64,000 nucleotides of DNA from Trichopria drosophilae. Its lineage: Eukaryota > Arthropoda > Insecta > Hymenoptera > Diapriidae. The position numbers and the translations under genes were made by a program. The stretch spans positions 158,186,501-158,250,500 of the forward strand of contig CM059582.1 of NCBI GenBank assembly GCA_030407085.1, read 5' to 3'. Below the pieces are notes generated by a model, which saw only the letters and a program-made list of their open reading frames with translations, was not told the DNA's origin and did not search any database. This document shows, one piece after another, positions 47,541-58,861 of the stretch (its first letter is position 1; each line of letters starts with the position of its first letter).

Positions 47541-50050
47541 AAATCGCCAAATATTCTAATTTTACTTCTTCTGGCGATGTTAAACACAATCATAATACGG
47601 TCCTAATTAGTATATCATTATATATTATTTCGTTGTGCAAAAATAGTTTTTCTCGAATACATAAAATACACGACACAGCTGTTGAAATATTCTATTAGTT
47701 CATTTTTCTATATAAAACGTATATTAACAAGACATAACAAAATAAATAACGAAAAATTTACAAAATATGTTCACCTGTACGTCACAATAAGAAGAATTAC
47801 TCGAATCGTTGGAAATTTGATATTTCGCTGAACTGTATACATATATAATTATAATCACATGGTCTGATTTCTTCAATATAACGTTTTATCGATAAATTAA
47901 ATGTGGAATTGAAAATGGAAATAAATGTGCAATTTCTGATTGTACAAACTGAAAACTTCAAATCAAAATGCAGAAATAAAACTTAATATTAAGCATAATT
48001 GCATTTTATTATAATTGCCAAATATTCAGGTTTGATGAAATCTGACATAGTAGATGAATTTAGTAAATAAATCGGCCAATTTAAGTATATTTCACGGTGT
48101 TACGATGCTATATGCTTATGAAATATTTATTTATATTTTATCTGTATATTCATAAAGTGATTAATGTAATAGATCTATAGGGCTGTTTTTGATCCTCATG
48201 ACAGGGAAACATGAATGTTAAATCAATTGCAAAATATAATGTATTCTAATCTATATAAGCTATTGCAATTAAAGAAATCAATAAGTTAAATAAAAATATC
48301 AATAAGATAGTACAACGCAACATTTAATTACAGCAAGAATTAACAATACCTGAGAAATCAATCTAAGTTTCAAGTCGATCTTCTACCTTTACTGCTATTA
48401 CATGCAGTTTGTGTTTAACGATAGTTGAATAATAAAACTTCCTTTACCACAAAGATCATTCTTCTTTAGGAACGTCAAGAATAAACACTAAATTTAATGT
48501 GATTTTTAAAATACCGTAAATTCCCCCGTCAAATACAAGCACCAAGCGATATTGTGCAAGCGCATGCATGAAAACACCTAGTGCGTTGTTTCTGGAAAGA
48601 GCACGCTATTTCATTTTATAAGTAATCACTTTCCTTGTGCCTCATGTACCCGTGATCCATAAGTTTATATTTCTTGCCGAGGAAAAAGGTCAAAAGTGTC
48701 GTTGTAAATAATCGATCAATCTAACCAAGACAAAGTGAGACATTGTCAGCGATAGAACTCAGGTGATAATATTTAAATATCACTTTTATCTACCATGCAC
48801 GGTTGCGAAATTTTAACCTAATTCTGACAATTGCTAAGCGATTATTATATCGATACATTTAAATACCGCTAAGCCGAGTCATATAAATTAGTGTTAAGTA
48901 TGAAAAAGATGAACTAATTATCTAACAGAGTTAGCTTTGCGCCGTAATTTAAAAAGCCTTTTTTAAAATGTCTTTTAATTTTATTTAGACTTACTTTACT
49001 AACTCCTTATGTTAAGAACACATTTCCTTGACATCGTTTTGACACAATTACTATAGTTTTACCATTAAAAACTTAATAGTGTGTGAAGTTATATAAACGT
49101 AATTACATAAATTATGTCGGCTAGTAATGGAGATTGTTATCATGTTTGTTATGTAAAAAACACCAAACATTGTCGAAATACATACGTATATAGTGTAGCG
49201 AATCCTTTTTGTTTAAAAGAAACCGCTGAAAAAAACGATATCAGTAATCAAAATTCAATTACACGAACTATCGAGGATGAAAGGGTGAATTGCACAGAAA
49301 GGTTGAAATTTGTTCAAGCAAACCGTTTACAAATTTATTTCCAGTGAATTTCCCTACATAAAGTTTGTATTCATGCCGGTTTCATAAAAGTATTTACGCA
49401 AATCGAAAAATAAAACTATGTTACAACAAAAATTTTAATATAAAGGGCTTTACAAAAAAATACAATTTTTCTAAAAAATATATTTTATACATTATTGACA
49501 AAACTTAAAGTAATTTCCTGACCTATCGACTGTCAAATATTTATTATGATTTCATAGCATTATTAAGTTACTCTGATTGGATATTATTTTAAGTCATCTG
49601 ACTAATACATTTGAAGGAATATAGGAAATACGAATATTAATAATTCCTATTTAGGATAGTAATGTGTTACTATGTGGTGACAGTGAGTAGTTTAGACAAT
49701 AATACTCCTTGTTACGCGATTCTTCAGTGGTGGTTTTTGTTTTTGCGTTCAAATTTTCGCCGTTTCAAAAGTTGTTACAAGGCAAAATGGCATCGTTCGA
49801 CTTCAGAATGTCAATATATTAAAGTTTTATTCAGGCAACCTGATGTTTCTGAAAACTGAACTGTCGTGGTTATCAATCCGGCCCAAAGAGGAGATAATAA
49901 AGGAACACGAAAAAAATATTAATTTATCCATAAAAATAACTGTTAATTAAAACAATTTTATTTATCAACGAACCGTGTCATGTAATTTTTATGTCCCAAG
50001 AGAAAAGTCAGAAAATGTATTCCCCAACGTTTCGTAAATATAAATAAAGA
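47541..50050. other. AT-rich non-coding DNA
   Basis: ORFs of 77 and 65 codons at 49114-49347 and 49662-49859 are not recognisable. They could be remnants of the 5' part of the Penelope-like element that follows, but nothing shows it. Confidence 0.35.
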
Positions 50051-50425
50051 TAAACCTTCGGAAAAGGCACCTCCTCACAAAAAAAATTTAAATTACTCTA
50101 TTCCGACGTATTTTTGCCTCCTGATTACGAATATGACAACAAAAATTGCAGGTCGGACGTATTAAAGCTGCTATTTTTAAAAAATAGCCAAAAATTGCGG
50201 GTCGGACGTATTAAAGTTGCTATTTTTAAAAAATAGCCAAAAATTGCGATTTTTTTAAGTTTTTTGCATTTATTTTCAAAAATACGCATCTGATCAAAAA
50301 GTGTTTCAAATAAAAGTTATAGAGCGGAAAATTCTCGACAAAAAAGATTCTAGCCATTTTTCCGTAATTGCAACAGTAATCCCGTAAATGAGAGTTGAAA
50401 GTTCTAATGATGGGTTTCTACCGAG

Positions 50426-50700
50426 TACACAGGGTCTCCCATCGAGCGCCTCCCCAGGTGGCGGATAGGGGAATGCCCGCCAGTTATGGAGGGTATCGGG
50501 GAAATAACAAACCCAGGGCGGACCAAAACCCATACAGTCGAATCCTCGTGAGATTGGGCCCTAGTTTCACGCATTATTTTTCGAAAGGGCATAATCAACT
50601 GCAAATTTGCAAAGGCAATGCCCGGACCTAGGGATACTTTAGTGCTACCTATCGAATAAAAGGAAGTAGTATGTGATGTGAATTTTCAGTACAATACGTG
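50426..50700 (+). other. GC-rich segment carried inside the foldback loop
   Basis: About 275 bp of G+C-rich sequence (CCCATCGAGCGCCTCCCC, GGTGGCGGATAGGGGAATGC, AACAAACCCAGGGCGGACC) unlike anything else in the window. It reads like the 5' leader of a retroelement or a structured transcript, but I cannot name it. ORFs in three frames overlap (50306-50631) and none is convincing. Confidence 0.4.
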
Positions 50701-50972
50701 AACCTAGGAGGTGCTTGTGTAATGGGGGGCTCCGCCCCCCAGACCCCCCTTTTATACCAACCTAACCTCCAACCACAGAGATGTCGGTGATTATCAAACC
50801 CACGTGCTACATTAGTATATTATTTACTACAAACCTAATCTCTGACAATTTACATAGCACATGGTATTGATTCTCACCCACACCAGTGCGGTTGGAGGTT
50901 AGGTTAGTATAAAAGGGGGGTTTGGGGGGCGGAGCCCCCCAGCACGCTAGCACCCCCTAGATTCACAATCGG
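50701..50972. mobile_element. Inner foldback MITE with GGGGGGCTCCGCCCCCC arms
   Basis: The arms (about 50701-50778 and 50890-50970) match in inverted orientation: CTAGGAGGTGC / CTAGGGGGTGC, then GGGGGGCTCCGCCCCCC (itself palindromic), a run of C, TTTTATAC, then ACCTAACCTCCAACC. The loop is 110 bp. It is nested in the loop of the larger foldback, so it is the younger insertion unless the two moved as one. Confidence 0.7.
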
Positions 50973-51377
50973 TTCGGGAATTATATCTAGCTAGTACCCG
51001 GTAGAAACGCATCACGGGAACTTTCAACCGTTATTTACGGGCTTACTGTTGCAATTACGGAAAAAATGTATATAATCTTTTTTGTCGAGAATTTTGCGCT
51101 CTACAACTTTTATTTGAAACATTTTTCTGCCAGATGCGTATTTTTGAAAATAAATGCAAAAAAAAACTAAAAAAACGCGTTTTTTGGCTATTTTTTTCAA
51201 AATAGCGGCTTTAATACGTGCGACCCGCAATCTTTGTTGTCATATTCGTAATCAGGAGGCAAAAATACGTCGGAATAGGTTACAAACAAATTTTTTTAGG
51301 AGGAGGTGCCTTTTCCGAAGGTTTACCTAAATAAAATATGAATCTACTGAAGAACAACGTTCTGTATAATCAATTCA

Positions 51378-51650
51378 TTGTATAAAATTTGCGGCGCTAA
51401 GTTCACAATCCTTTGCATTAATCAAAATTTGAAACAAATAAGATTGAACAATGTGGAAGTTCCTCGTCCGATAATTAGAAACGAGATAGTTAACATTTTA
51501 AAAAAATCCATAATTAAAAATCCAATACAGAATCGTAAAAAATCTATTCATAGAAACAATACAATTCAAATGCCAGATATTTTATTTACGAAAGCGGATA
51601 AAAGGAACATAACTGTATTATTGAAAAAAATCAAAATTAACACAAACTGA
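51378..51650 (+). pseudogene. Penelope-like element, N-terminal RT fragment
   Basis: A 90-codon frame contains MPDILFTKADKRNITVLLKK at residues 65-84, matching the conserved ILxxKADKGNxTVxxxK block that opens the reverse transcriptase of Penelope-like elements; the usual Gly of KGN is Arg here. Upstream residues (NEIVNILKKSI, then Asn/Lys-rich) fit the preceding helical linker. The frame stops 10 codons after the motif, so the copy is dead. The next RT block (GLxKIHKP) is found at 55987, beyond two large insertions. Confidence 0.65.
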
Positions 51651-51858
51651 TTAATATATGGGTAAAACCGGGGAACAGGTTGATTTTGAGTTACCGACAC
51701 ATTTTACTTTTAAAAATATCATTATATTTAAAAAATATCCTATAAACTGTTGCATATTTCAACTACTTTAGGCTTCCTCTGAAAACTTGTCGACCTAAGA
51801 AAATTCAATAAATTTTTACGTACATTCCTTGTATAAATAACAAAATAGCGTTAATAAA
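51651..51858. other. Spacer, possibly decayed Penelope-like sequence
   Basis: AT-rich, stop-filled; lies between the RT fragment and the next element. Confidence 0.35.
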
Positions 51859-53075
51859 CCCTGGTAGAAATTCCGGCTGTCTTATTGGACATTTATTGTA
51901 CAATATTCTTAGGCAATTTTTGGACATAAATGTAAGATTTTGTTGGCTATTTATTGGACAGTTTTATTAGACAATTTTTGCACAATTTTATTGCTTATAT
52001 ATTGTATGAATTGAAAAACAGACAAAAGAAAATAGAAATTTTAATACACATTTCGAGGATCTCGGACACCATTGTATTTATTTATCTCTACGTTTACATC
52101 ATCACACATAGACATAGAAATTGTACAACAGAAGCGCCACGCCGTATAAATACAAATATGTATACGCAGTAGCGAAACGTTCACTAAATGCTGTAGTCGA
52201 AGGTTGCTTATATACTGAATACATCGGACTCATGTACTTTCGAGAAAGTTTTGTAGCCGCAAAACCCGCAAAACCAAACGTAGTATAGCGTTCGGTCGGT
52301 AACTTATCGCCAGAAATCAAACAATATCTTACCGACGAAAACACAAATCGAATGATAACTAGAACTTGAATAAGTTTTTGTCTTTTAATCTGACTAGATA
52401 ATATAGAAGGACGAAGCGACCTTCAAGTTCGATTTTCGTATTCGGTTCATTGTTGTATTCAGGCATATATTCGCGGTATTTCTGCGGAGAATATAAGCCG
52501 GTAATGTAAATAATGCATTATAGGTTATGTCGCTTTGTTTTCATAGAGGTTTGTAATTAAAGCATTTTCGACATGCGATGAATAAAGCATAAAACTCGTC
52601 TGCTCTTGATTTTAATTAAACGACTTTTAGATATATTCAAATATCTTCTTATTCAATTTTGATCAATATCCGTGATTGCTGAACTTTAAAACAGAAATTA
52701 ATAACACATTGAAAATCATCGCCTCGAAGATAACGCAAAATATTAAGTTTCGCTGGACATTATACGTACGATTTTTGTTCAAAACGAAAAATACGTGAGT
52801 GATATAATGTTCATCTTCAAATATTAAGTAATGTTTAGGTTACATCTAAGATTTGGTGTTTAAAACACTTTTCTTGGATAATAATTGGATAAAAATATCG
52901 CACAATTATTGCACATATTTCTTGTCCAAGAATTAGACAATTTTGTAAGATTTTCTTGTTTAAGATATGCTTTGCTTAAAATTGTTCAATTCTTAGGCAT
53001 TTTATAGACACTTTTATTGTATACATGTTTTATGTCCAATAATTGTACAATAATTGGTTTCAATTTCTACCAGGT
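51859..53075. mobile_element. 1.2 kb element with CCCTGGTAGAAATT ends, AA duplication
   Basis: CCCTGGTAGAAATT at 51859 is matched by AATTTCTACCAGGT ending at 53075. AA lies at 51857-51858 and 53076-53077. Outer parts (51870-51990 and 52860-53060) are built from TTATTGGACA, TGTACAATA, TTAGGCAATTTT and GTCCAATAATTG words in both orientations. The middle (about 51995-52850) lacks the words, is GC-richer, and contains an 80-codon minus ORF (52102-52344). It may be captured host DNA or a nested insertion. Confidence 0.6.
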
Positions 53076-53111
53076 AACTATGAAACTGAAATTTATAGTG
53101 TTATTCTAGGT

Positions 53112-53287
53112 GTTACGGACAGAATCGATATTTTATCGACCTCGGTACCCGGCGTAGGTTTTTTTCCACAAAGGTGGTTTTCCCTACGCCATTGCACACC
53201 CGAATGGGGGTACATCTCAAAATGAAGCTGGCCTGTTAGGTAAATGAAGTTACGTTTTATGGTTGTTATTTCAAAATGGTGACCAAG
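53112..53287 (-). repeat. Dispersed repeat with structured hairpin, copy 2
   Basis: Inverted copy of 21144-21308: GTTACGGACAGAATCGAT, GGTACCCGGCGTAGG, CCACAAAGGTGG, CCTACGCCATTGCACACC, GCCTGTTAGGTAAAT. The nested stems are preserved. Confidence 0.65.
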
Positions 53288-53309
53288 GTATGATCTGACG
53301 CAAAATTCT

Positions 53310-53400
53310 ATCATTATATTAATAATCAGGAGGCAAAAATAAATAGAAAATGCATACTATTTTTTTTAAATTCAAACATATAGTTTTTTCGAAGGATAAT
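53310..53400. repeat. Degenerate relative of the 50053 foldback end
   Basis: AATCAGGAGGCAAAAATA followed by a T-run and TTTTTCGAAGG reproduces the order at 51250-51322. Confidence 0.4.
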
Positions 53401-53556
53401 CAAATTTTGGTTTTGTTTTTCAAATGTCAAATAAAATGAATCATGTAAGAAGATAATTGTTCTTAAAGAAATTACCGATAAAATGGTCCATAAATAAAAC
53501 CCGTGCTTGCCGCCTAAAAATTGTTTTCTTTAGACGTGAAAATCGACCGATTCCGT

Positions 53557-55968
53557 TAGTCCGGTCATTATGTACAAAAATTTGGGATAAAAAAGTAATA
53601 ATTTGAAGCAGCAATTTTATTTTTGGGGCATGTTGGGGGAGTCAAGAAAAGCTTAACTTCAAGTTTTCGACCTCTGAGGTGGCTTGCTTTTTTTTATAAC
53701 CTAAAAAATGTAATAAAATCGTATTTTTTAAATAACTCGGCCTCTAATGAAGTTAGAAGGTTCACTTAGGGCTCATTTTAAAGATTTTTTTGCGCTTTAC
53801 AACTTTTTTTCAGAAAATTTTTTTATCCGATCGATAGTTTTCGATATATCGAAGGATAAATGAAAAAAAAGACGTACTTTATATAGTTTTTTGCTTTTTA
53901 CGTGGAATTGGAAACGGAAAATAAAAAAGTAATGTAAGACAAAGTTGTAGAGAATTAAATAACGAACAATTTCTTTTTTTAATCGTTTCGTTTCGATGAA
54001 AATTGCGCCTTGTAGAGCGTCACAAAGTAGACAGTCGGCGTCAGCGTGTAAGCAGCGAGTTGTTCATATCGATATGCTGCGACGGAGCGTTTTCGCTGAA
54101 ATAAAAGACTTTATTCAAGCATAATTATTATGTAATATGTATTTTTTGAAGGTTTTTTTGTGAGCTACACGTTACAAAAAAAGGAAAAATAAAAATTGAG
54201 CAATTTTATTCGTTTTTTCTGTTTTATAAATTTTTTCATAAGACTGTACATGTGATTGAAATAAAACTTAAATAGCAATATAAATAGTAAAATTTAATAG
54301 TAAATTTTGATACTTACAGTAGTAATTGTAATGATAAATAATTGTGGTGTTCGGATGGAATTCCTGTATTGCCAAAACCTTTGCTTTGCTGCGTTGCCAA
54401 ATGACGACCGAACAGCTGTCTTCGGCCCGAGAAGCCGCGGGAACGTGGTAGACGCGATTCTTTCACTGTACGAGCGTGCACGTGTTCAAGTTTTAACGAA
54501 TAATCAGTGAAAAAAGTGTGTCGTACTTTGCAACGAACGTTCATTTCGTTTACATCAAAATCTTCAACTTCGGTAAGTGTAATTATCGATACTTTCTCTT
54601 TCGTAAACGGTATGAATTGCAATTTTAGATTTTCTAACCTCAAAATTTTATTTTGTTGACTCGAAGTTAATACACTTAAGTGTTTGTTATAAAGTAAGTA
54701 AAATAGACGAATGGTCGACAGAAAATCTAAAAATAAACTAATATATTAATTTCAATGCACTCAACAATTACGAGTTTAAAATCGGTTATTCATATGAAAA
54801 AGTAGAGTGTACCGTCAACAATGAATTGATCACGTTGATATACGATGCCGTAAGAATAATAATAATAATAATAGTAATGATAATCAGTTGCTATTCATTT
54901 GAAACCTATTTAATTAAAATTAAAACTAGGTTTATACTGAAGAATAATTTGCAGAAAATATAAAATAAACTTTAAATTCTACATAAATTAAGAAGTTATT
55001 CGGAAATGTATGATACGTATTGTGATGAAATTAATATTATTAATAACAATGGCGTATTCTGCGAAGATGACGACTACGAACATGAACCACAAGCAAAGCG
55101 TTCAAGAAAGATTTAATTTTTTAATCCATTTTTTAATGAAAAACGAGAAAATGTAAAAATAAATGTCGACAAAAATAAATATCACTTTTTCATATAAAAT
55201 GTTTTCATTCGCACACCTTGTACTTAACAAATAATCTTCCATCGTTAAATAATATTACTTACGTGCAAAACGTACTTTCTAAATAACTATTTTATTGCCT
55301 TTCCCGTTTTATTTTAAACGCATGTACTAAACTGCTCAATTTTTATTTTTCCTTTTTTTGTAACGTGTAGCTCACAAAAAAACCTTCAAAAAATACATAT
55401 TACATAATAATTATGCTTGAATAAAGTCTTTTATTTCAGCGAAAACGCTCCGTCGCAGCATATCGATATGAACAACTCGCTGCTTACACGCTGACGCCGA
55501 CTGTCTACTATGTGACGCTCTACAAGGCGCAATTTTCATCGAAACGAAACGATTAAAAAAAGAAATTGTTCGTTATTTAATTCTCTACAACTTTGTCTTA
55601 CATTACTTTTTTATTTTCCGTTTCCAATTCCACGTAAAAAGCAAAAAACTAAATAAAGTACGTCTTTTTTTCATTTATCCTTCGATATATCGAAAACTAT
55701 CGATCGGATAAAACAATTTTCTTAGAAAAAGTTGTAAAGCGCAAAAAAATCTTTAAAATGAGCCCTAAGTGAACCTTCTAACTTCATTAGAAGCCGAGTT
55801 ATTTAAAAAATACGATTTTATTACATTTTTTAGGTTATAAAAAAAAGCAAGCCACCTCAGAGGTCGAAAACTTGAAGTTAAGCTTTTCTTGACTCCCCCA
55901 ACATGCCCCAAAAATAAAATTGCTGCTTCAAATTATTACTTTTTTAAATGTACATAATGACTGGACTA
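53557..55968. mobile_element. 2.4 kb foldback transposon with about 640-bp arms, CGT duplication
   Basis: The left end TAGTCCGGTCATTATGTACA and the right end (reverse complement) TAGTCCAGTCATTATGTACA begin arms that pair almost continuously to about 54215 and 55325. Arm landmarks include GGGGCATGTTGGGGGAGTC, TCGATATATCGAAGGATAAA, TAGACAGTCGGCGTCAGCG and CATATCGATATGCTGCGACGG. CGT lies at 53554-53556 and 55969-55971. The 1.1-kb centre holds GC-richer, exon-like DNA and a coding-like tail. Long arms plus a small unique centre suggest an internally deleted derivative of a larger transposon. A 3-bp duplication fits CACTA-like or a few rarer superfamilies; none is proven. Confidence 0.8.
54976..55116 (+). 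pseudogene. Coding-like tail inside the foldback centre
   Basis: Open from 54976 to the TAA at 55114-55116. An acidic run (residues EDDDYEHEP) is followed by a basic tail PQAKRSRKI that looks like a nuclear localisation signal at a C-terminus. A possible 3' splice site (TTAAG) precedes residue KLRSYSEMYDTYC. A CTTCGGTAAGTGT donor-like site lies 400 bp upstream (about 54571). This could be the last exon of an internally deleted transposase gene; no catalytic motif is present. Confidence 0.4.
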
Positions 55969-55971
55969 CGT

Positions 55972-56118
55972 GGATTTGCCCACATACCAGGGGCTTATGG
56001 ACTAACAAAAATACATAAACCATTCCATGTACTTTTGATTGGTACAATCACATATAAAACTGCTGAATTTCCAGCTAATCTAATTGAAAAGTTACAGCAC
56101 GTCCCAAATCGTATATAA
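55972..56118 (+). pseudogene. Penelope-like element, RT fragment with GLTKIHKP motif
   Basis: PGAYGLTKIHKP begins at 55987 and continues with about 30 residues (ITYKTAEFPANLIEKL) to a stop at 56118, matching the YGLPKIHKP...SxTYxLAxFLAxxL block of Penelope-like reverse transcriptase. It abuts the right end of the 53557-55968 foldback. Removing that element and one CGT joins it in frame with about 13 codons upstream of 53557. The catalytic YADD region and GIY-YIG endonuclease are missing. Confidence 0.65.
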
Positions 56119-57779
56119 CAAATTATTATTAATAAAAAAAAACACCTGCTGATCTCCTTCTAATCTCAGTAGATAAGCTGCAACGAGCGGCTTTTCTAGG
56201 GTGCCACAATTTATGGGATCTAACCATTTTTTAAAAGGCGTCTTGTTAATGGTTTTCACTGCATTGTTATTCTAAAATGTGATTGTTACCACAAATGTCT
56301 GATGCAACTCTGCGCCATAAAATATCCATGGTGCTCATATGTGACGATCAATACCCCGGGTTTATACTTCTCACCTTTCGTTTTGCACAAAGTTCAGACA
56401 ATATGAAAAGGCATACAATATTCAGACAACGTGTATGCCAATCTCAAGAACAACTGAAACTTAGGAAATTATATTTCTAACGATTGAATTCGATCTAAAT
56501 ATAAATTATCTAGCATCTTGAATTTTTACGCCGACAACGCGAAAATACTCTTTCCAATATACAGCACGTTACTCATAATAAATAGATACGTCAAACTTTG
56601 TTCTATGTAGGTTCAGACGGCCACGAATTTCTTCTGACCCTGCATTCATGTGGCGTGAATTTCATTTTTCCAGCAATGTCACGAATTGCCTTGAATTAGA
56701 ATATTCTCACTTAAACACAAATGTTAAGCTTTTATAGATATTGTTTCTCTAAAGTGATGGCAAACTCCATTCAGGAACTGCTAGTTATAAGTGACACTAA
56801 TACTTTCTTAGTGTCAAACATTGATCAAAGGTGCATCTTCTCTATTTAATCCAATGAAATTAAAATTCAGCTTTACAATGAGTGAAATTAAATATTTGCA
56901 ACAGTGAATTATTACTATTTGAATCAAAAAGGATTCTCTGCTTGAATCGGTATATGTTTGTTATTTAAACCACCCAAGTAATAAAAAATCTGACAAAAAC
57001 CTATACATTTTATTCTTAATCTGTGTAATATGATCTATCCGTAAATGTTTAATTATTATTATATAGGCGCGATATTATAATTTTAAGTATTTTTTAGTTA
57101 ACTAAGATACTTGCGGAGTGTTATTAAAATACCATAAATATTATTCAATACAAAATTAAGCGGCACATATGGAGATATTACTCATTGGAATTAGACGCAA
57201 CAATTTAGCCATGTATATACATATTATTGTAAGCACTTTGTAACGATTTGATGGTTGACTTAAGGGATTTATAATCCTGTGTCATTAATAATAAACTAAA
57301 CTAGATTTTTTATCATTTCCTTTTTATATTATTGATGGGTTCAAGCATATTTGTATTTATCTCATGCAGTTTTTACAAATAAGAAACGTAAGCAGTTCCA
57401 GTAATAAATTAAAAGCTGTCCCAATTAACTATGCTCATTCATTTACGGGCTTAGGAGTAAAAACCACTGATTAATAATGTTTACAGTAAAAGACGGTCTA
57501 CTGTAGAATAGTAAGAATTACGTCGACTATCCGAATATCATTGATAAATAATAATGTCTAGTAGCATTGCCAAAAAATACCGTTCAATTGTTGCTTCAAT
57601 TTTCGAATTATTCTTTAAAATCCGAAGAAATTTAAACATTTTAATATGAGTAATAGGTCGAAATATGGTTTATCTCGACTGTAGTTATAAACGCAAATTT
57701 TGACCTATTTACGTTTCGACACTGTTGTATTATTCGAATAAAACTTATTTAAAATTCAGTAATGCGGTGTTAGTTCGCA
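56119..57779. other. AT-rich non-coding DNA
   Basis: GGTCTACTGTAG at about 57498 resembles a pogo-like end, but no partner was found. No gene is seen. Confidence 0.4.
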
Positions 57780-58445
57780 GCTTTTAAAACAAAATTCAAA
57801 GTTGGTACGTATGTATGCAGGAAAGCTTTCAGCAGGTTCATTGTAAAAGTTCCGATATATTTTCGTAGGTTAGTGCGCAACGATAGTTCCCTCCAAAACT
57901 GGACAGATTTCAAGCATGGCGAGTTAGTCGTTCAGACACTTCGTATAAACTTCGTTAGCAGCACCCTAAAAGCCCGGGAATTAATTCCATTGTGGTGCAA
58001 ACGCCAGGGCGATGTTAATTCGACTGTTTCAGAAGCTTCCAAACGAGGAAGATGCATACCAATAGAGGTTACGCGTAGTGCGTTATGCATACGCACGCAG
58101 TTCAACGAATGATTGTGTGAGTGCGATCCGGGTTGGTTGGTACTTGGTTCTCGCACTATGCGTTCCAATGGATTAAGGAATTAACTCAGCTTCGCGCCGC
58201 CGGGCTTAAGTTACAGACACGTAGTTGGTGGAATGCTCGCGGTTGTTGTGTGTATTTAGGTACATGTGTATTTGCAGATTACCGGAAGGTATCGCACTAT
58301 CTACGATGGTCCAGCAGTGTCCGTAAAAAATGAATAATTCTACACCTCTGAGGATGATGACACGGATTTATGACTTTCGTTTGACAAAAAAGGACGCTGT
58401 ACGAGAGAAAGAGCTGTTTTGGTCGTTCGGTGTTCTTATAATGGG
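57780..58445. other. GC-richer single-copy island, candidate exon or regulatory region
   Basis: Open frames on both strands overlap (57873-58112 and 58121-58333 plus, 57932-58168 minus). TTTCGTAG precedes the first, a possible splice acceptor. The sequence is not repeated in the window. No protein family is recognised. Confidence 0.35.
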
Positions 58446-58671
58446 ATTAGTAAATATTTGAGATAGACAATATGCAACAAACAACCATATGGACAACATA
58501 AAATTTTAAACTGTTATGAGAAAAGGAAGATCTGGTTCAATTCGAATTTAGCTGAAAATGCCGAAATCTAATTGGTTTGCAAAAACGTGTTTTTCCCCGA
58601 TGTGACTGATTAAGAACGCACAATTTTTGCGATTCCAAATAAAATAAATATACACACGCGCAAAAGAGTAC
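58446..58671. other. AT-rich non-coding spacer
   Basis: Short interval with nothing identifiable. Confidence 0.4.
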
Positions 58672-58673
58672 TA

Positions 58674-58859
58674 CAGTAGAATCTTGGAACTTCTAAATTT
58701 AGTGCGCATGTGTTCTGCGCAATTTTCAGTGGCACAGGCTGACAAGGCATTTCCACCGCTATCGATATGTGTACCACGTGCCGTAAATTTTGTACCACGT
58801 GACTTCGAAGTGCCGAGGTCCTTTTAAGTCCCGAATTTAAAAGTCCCGGGGTTCTACTG
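58674..58859. mobile_element. pogo/Tigger-like MITE with two E-boxes
   Basis: CAGTAGAATCTTGGAACTTC on the left and CAGTAGAACCCCGGGACTTT on the reverse complement of the right, with TA at 58672-58673 and 58860-58861. CAGTAGAACCYCGG is a classic Tigger-like end. The 186-bp body contains TACCACGTGCC and TACCACGTGAC, two CACGTG E-boxes 22 bp apart. No ORF of transposase type. Confidence 0.75.
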
Positions 58860-58861
58860 TA

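Larger units (their letters stand above)
50053..51323. mobile_element. Foldback element, AACCTTCGGAAAAGGCACC ends, TA flanks, with nested insertion
   Basis: The perfect end AACCTTCGGAAAAGGCACCT and the rest of the about 330-370-bp arms pair across 50053-50425 and 50993-51323. TA lies at 50051-50052 and 51324-51325. The left arm has a tandem duplication of GGTCGGACGTATTAAAG..AAAAAATAGCCAAAAATTGC (about 60 bp) that the right arm lacks. The loop holds unrelated DNA, including a second foldback. No transposase ORF. Confidence 0.75.

Noticed and set aside
54560..54585. CTTCGGTAAGTGT as a genuine host splice donor
   Set aside because: It lies within the foldback centre, with no upstream start codon or supported exon. 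Mentioned only as a hint.
54314..54643. 109-codon minus-strand ORF in the centre of the 2.4 kb foldback
   Set aside because: No transposase or other motif. The GC-rich centre is poor in stops in several frames.
57496..57508. GGTCTACTGTAG as the end of a third pogo-like MITE
   Set aside because: No inverted partner within 1 kb.
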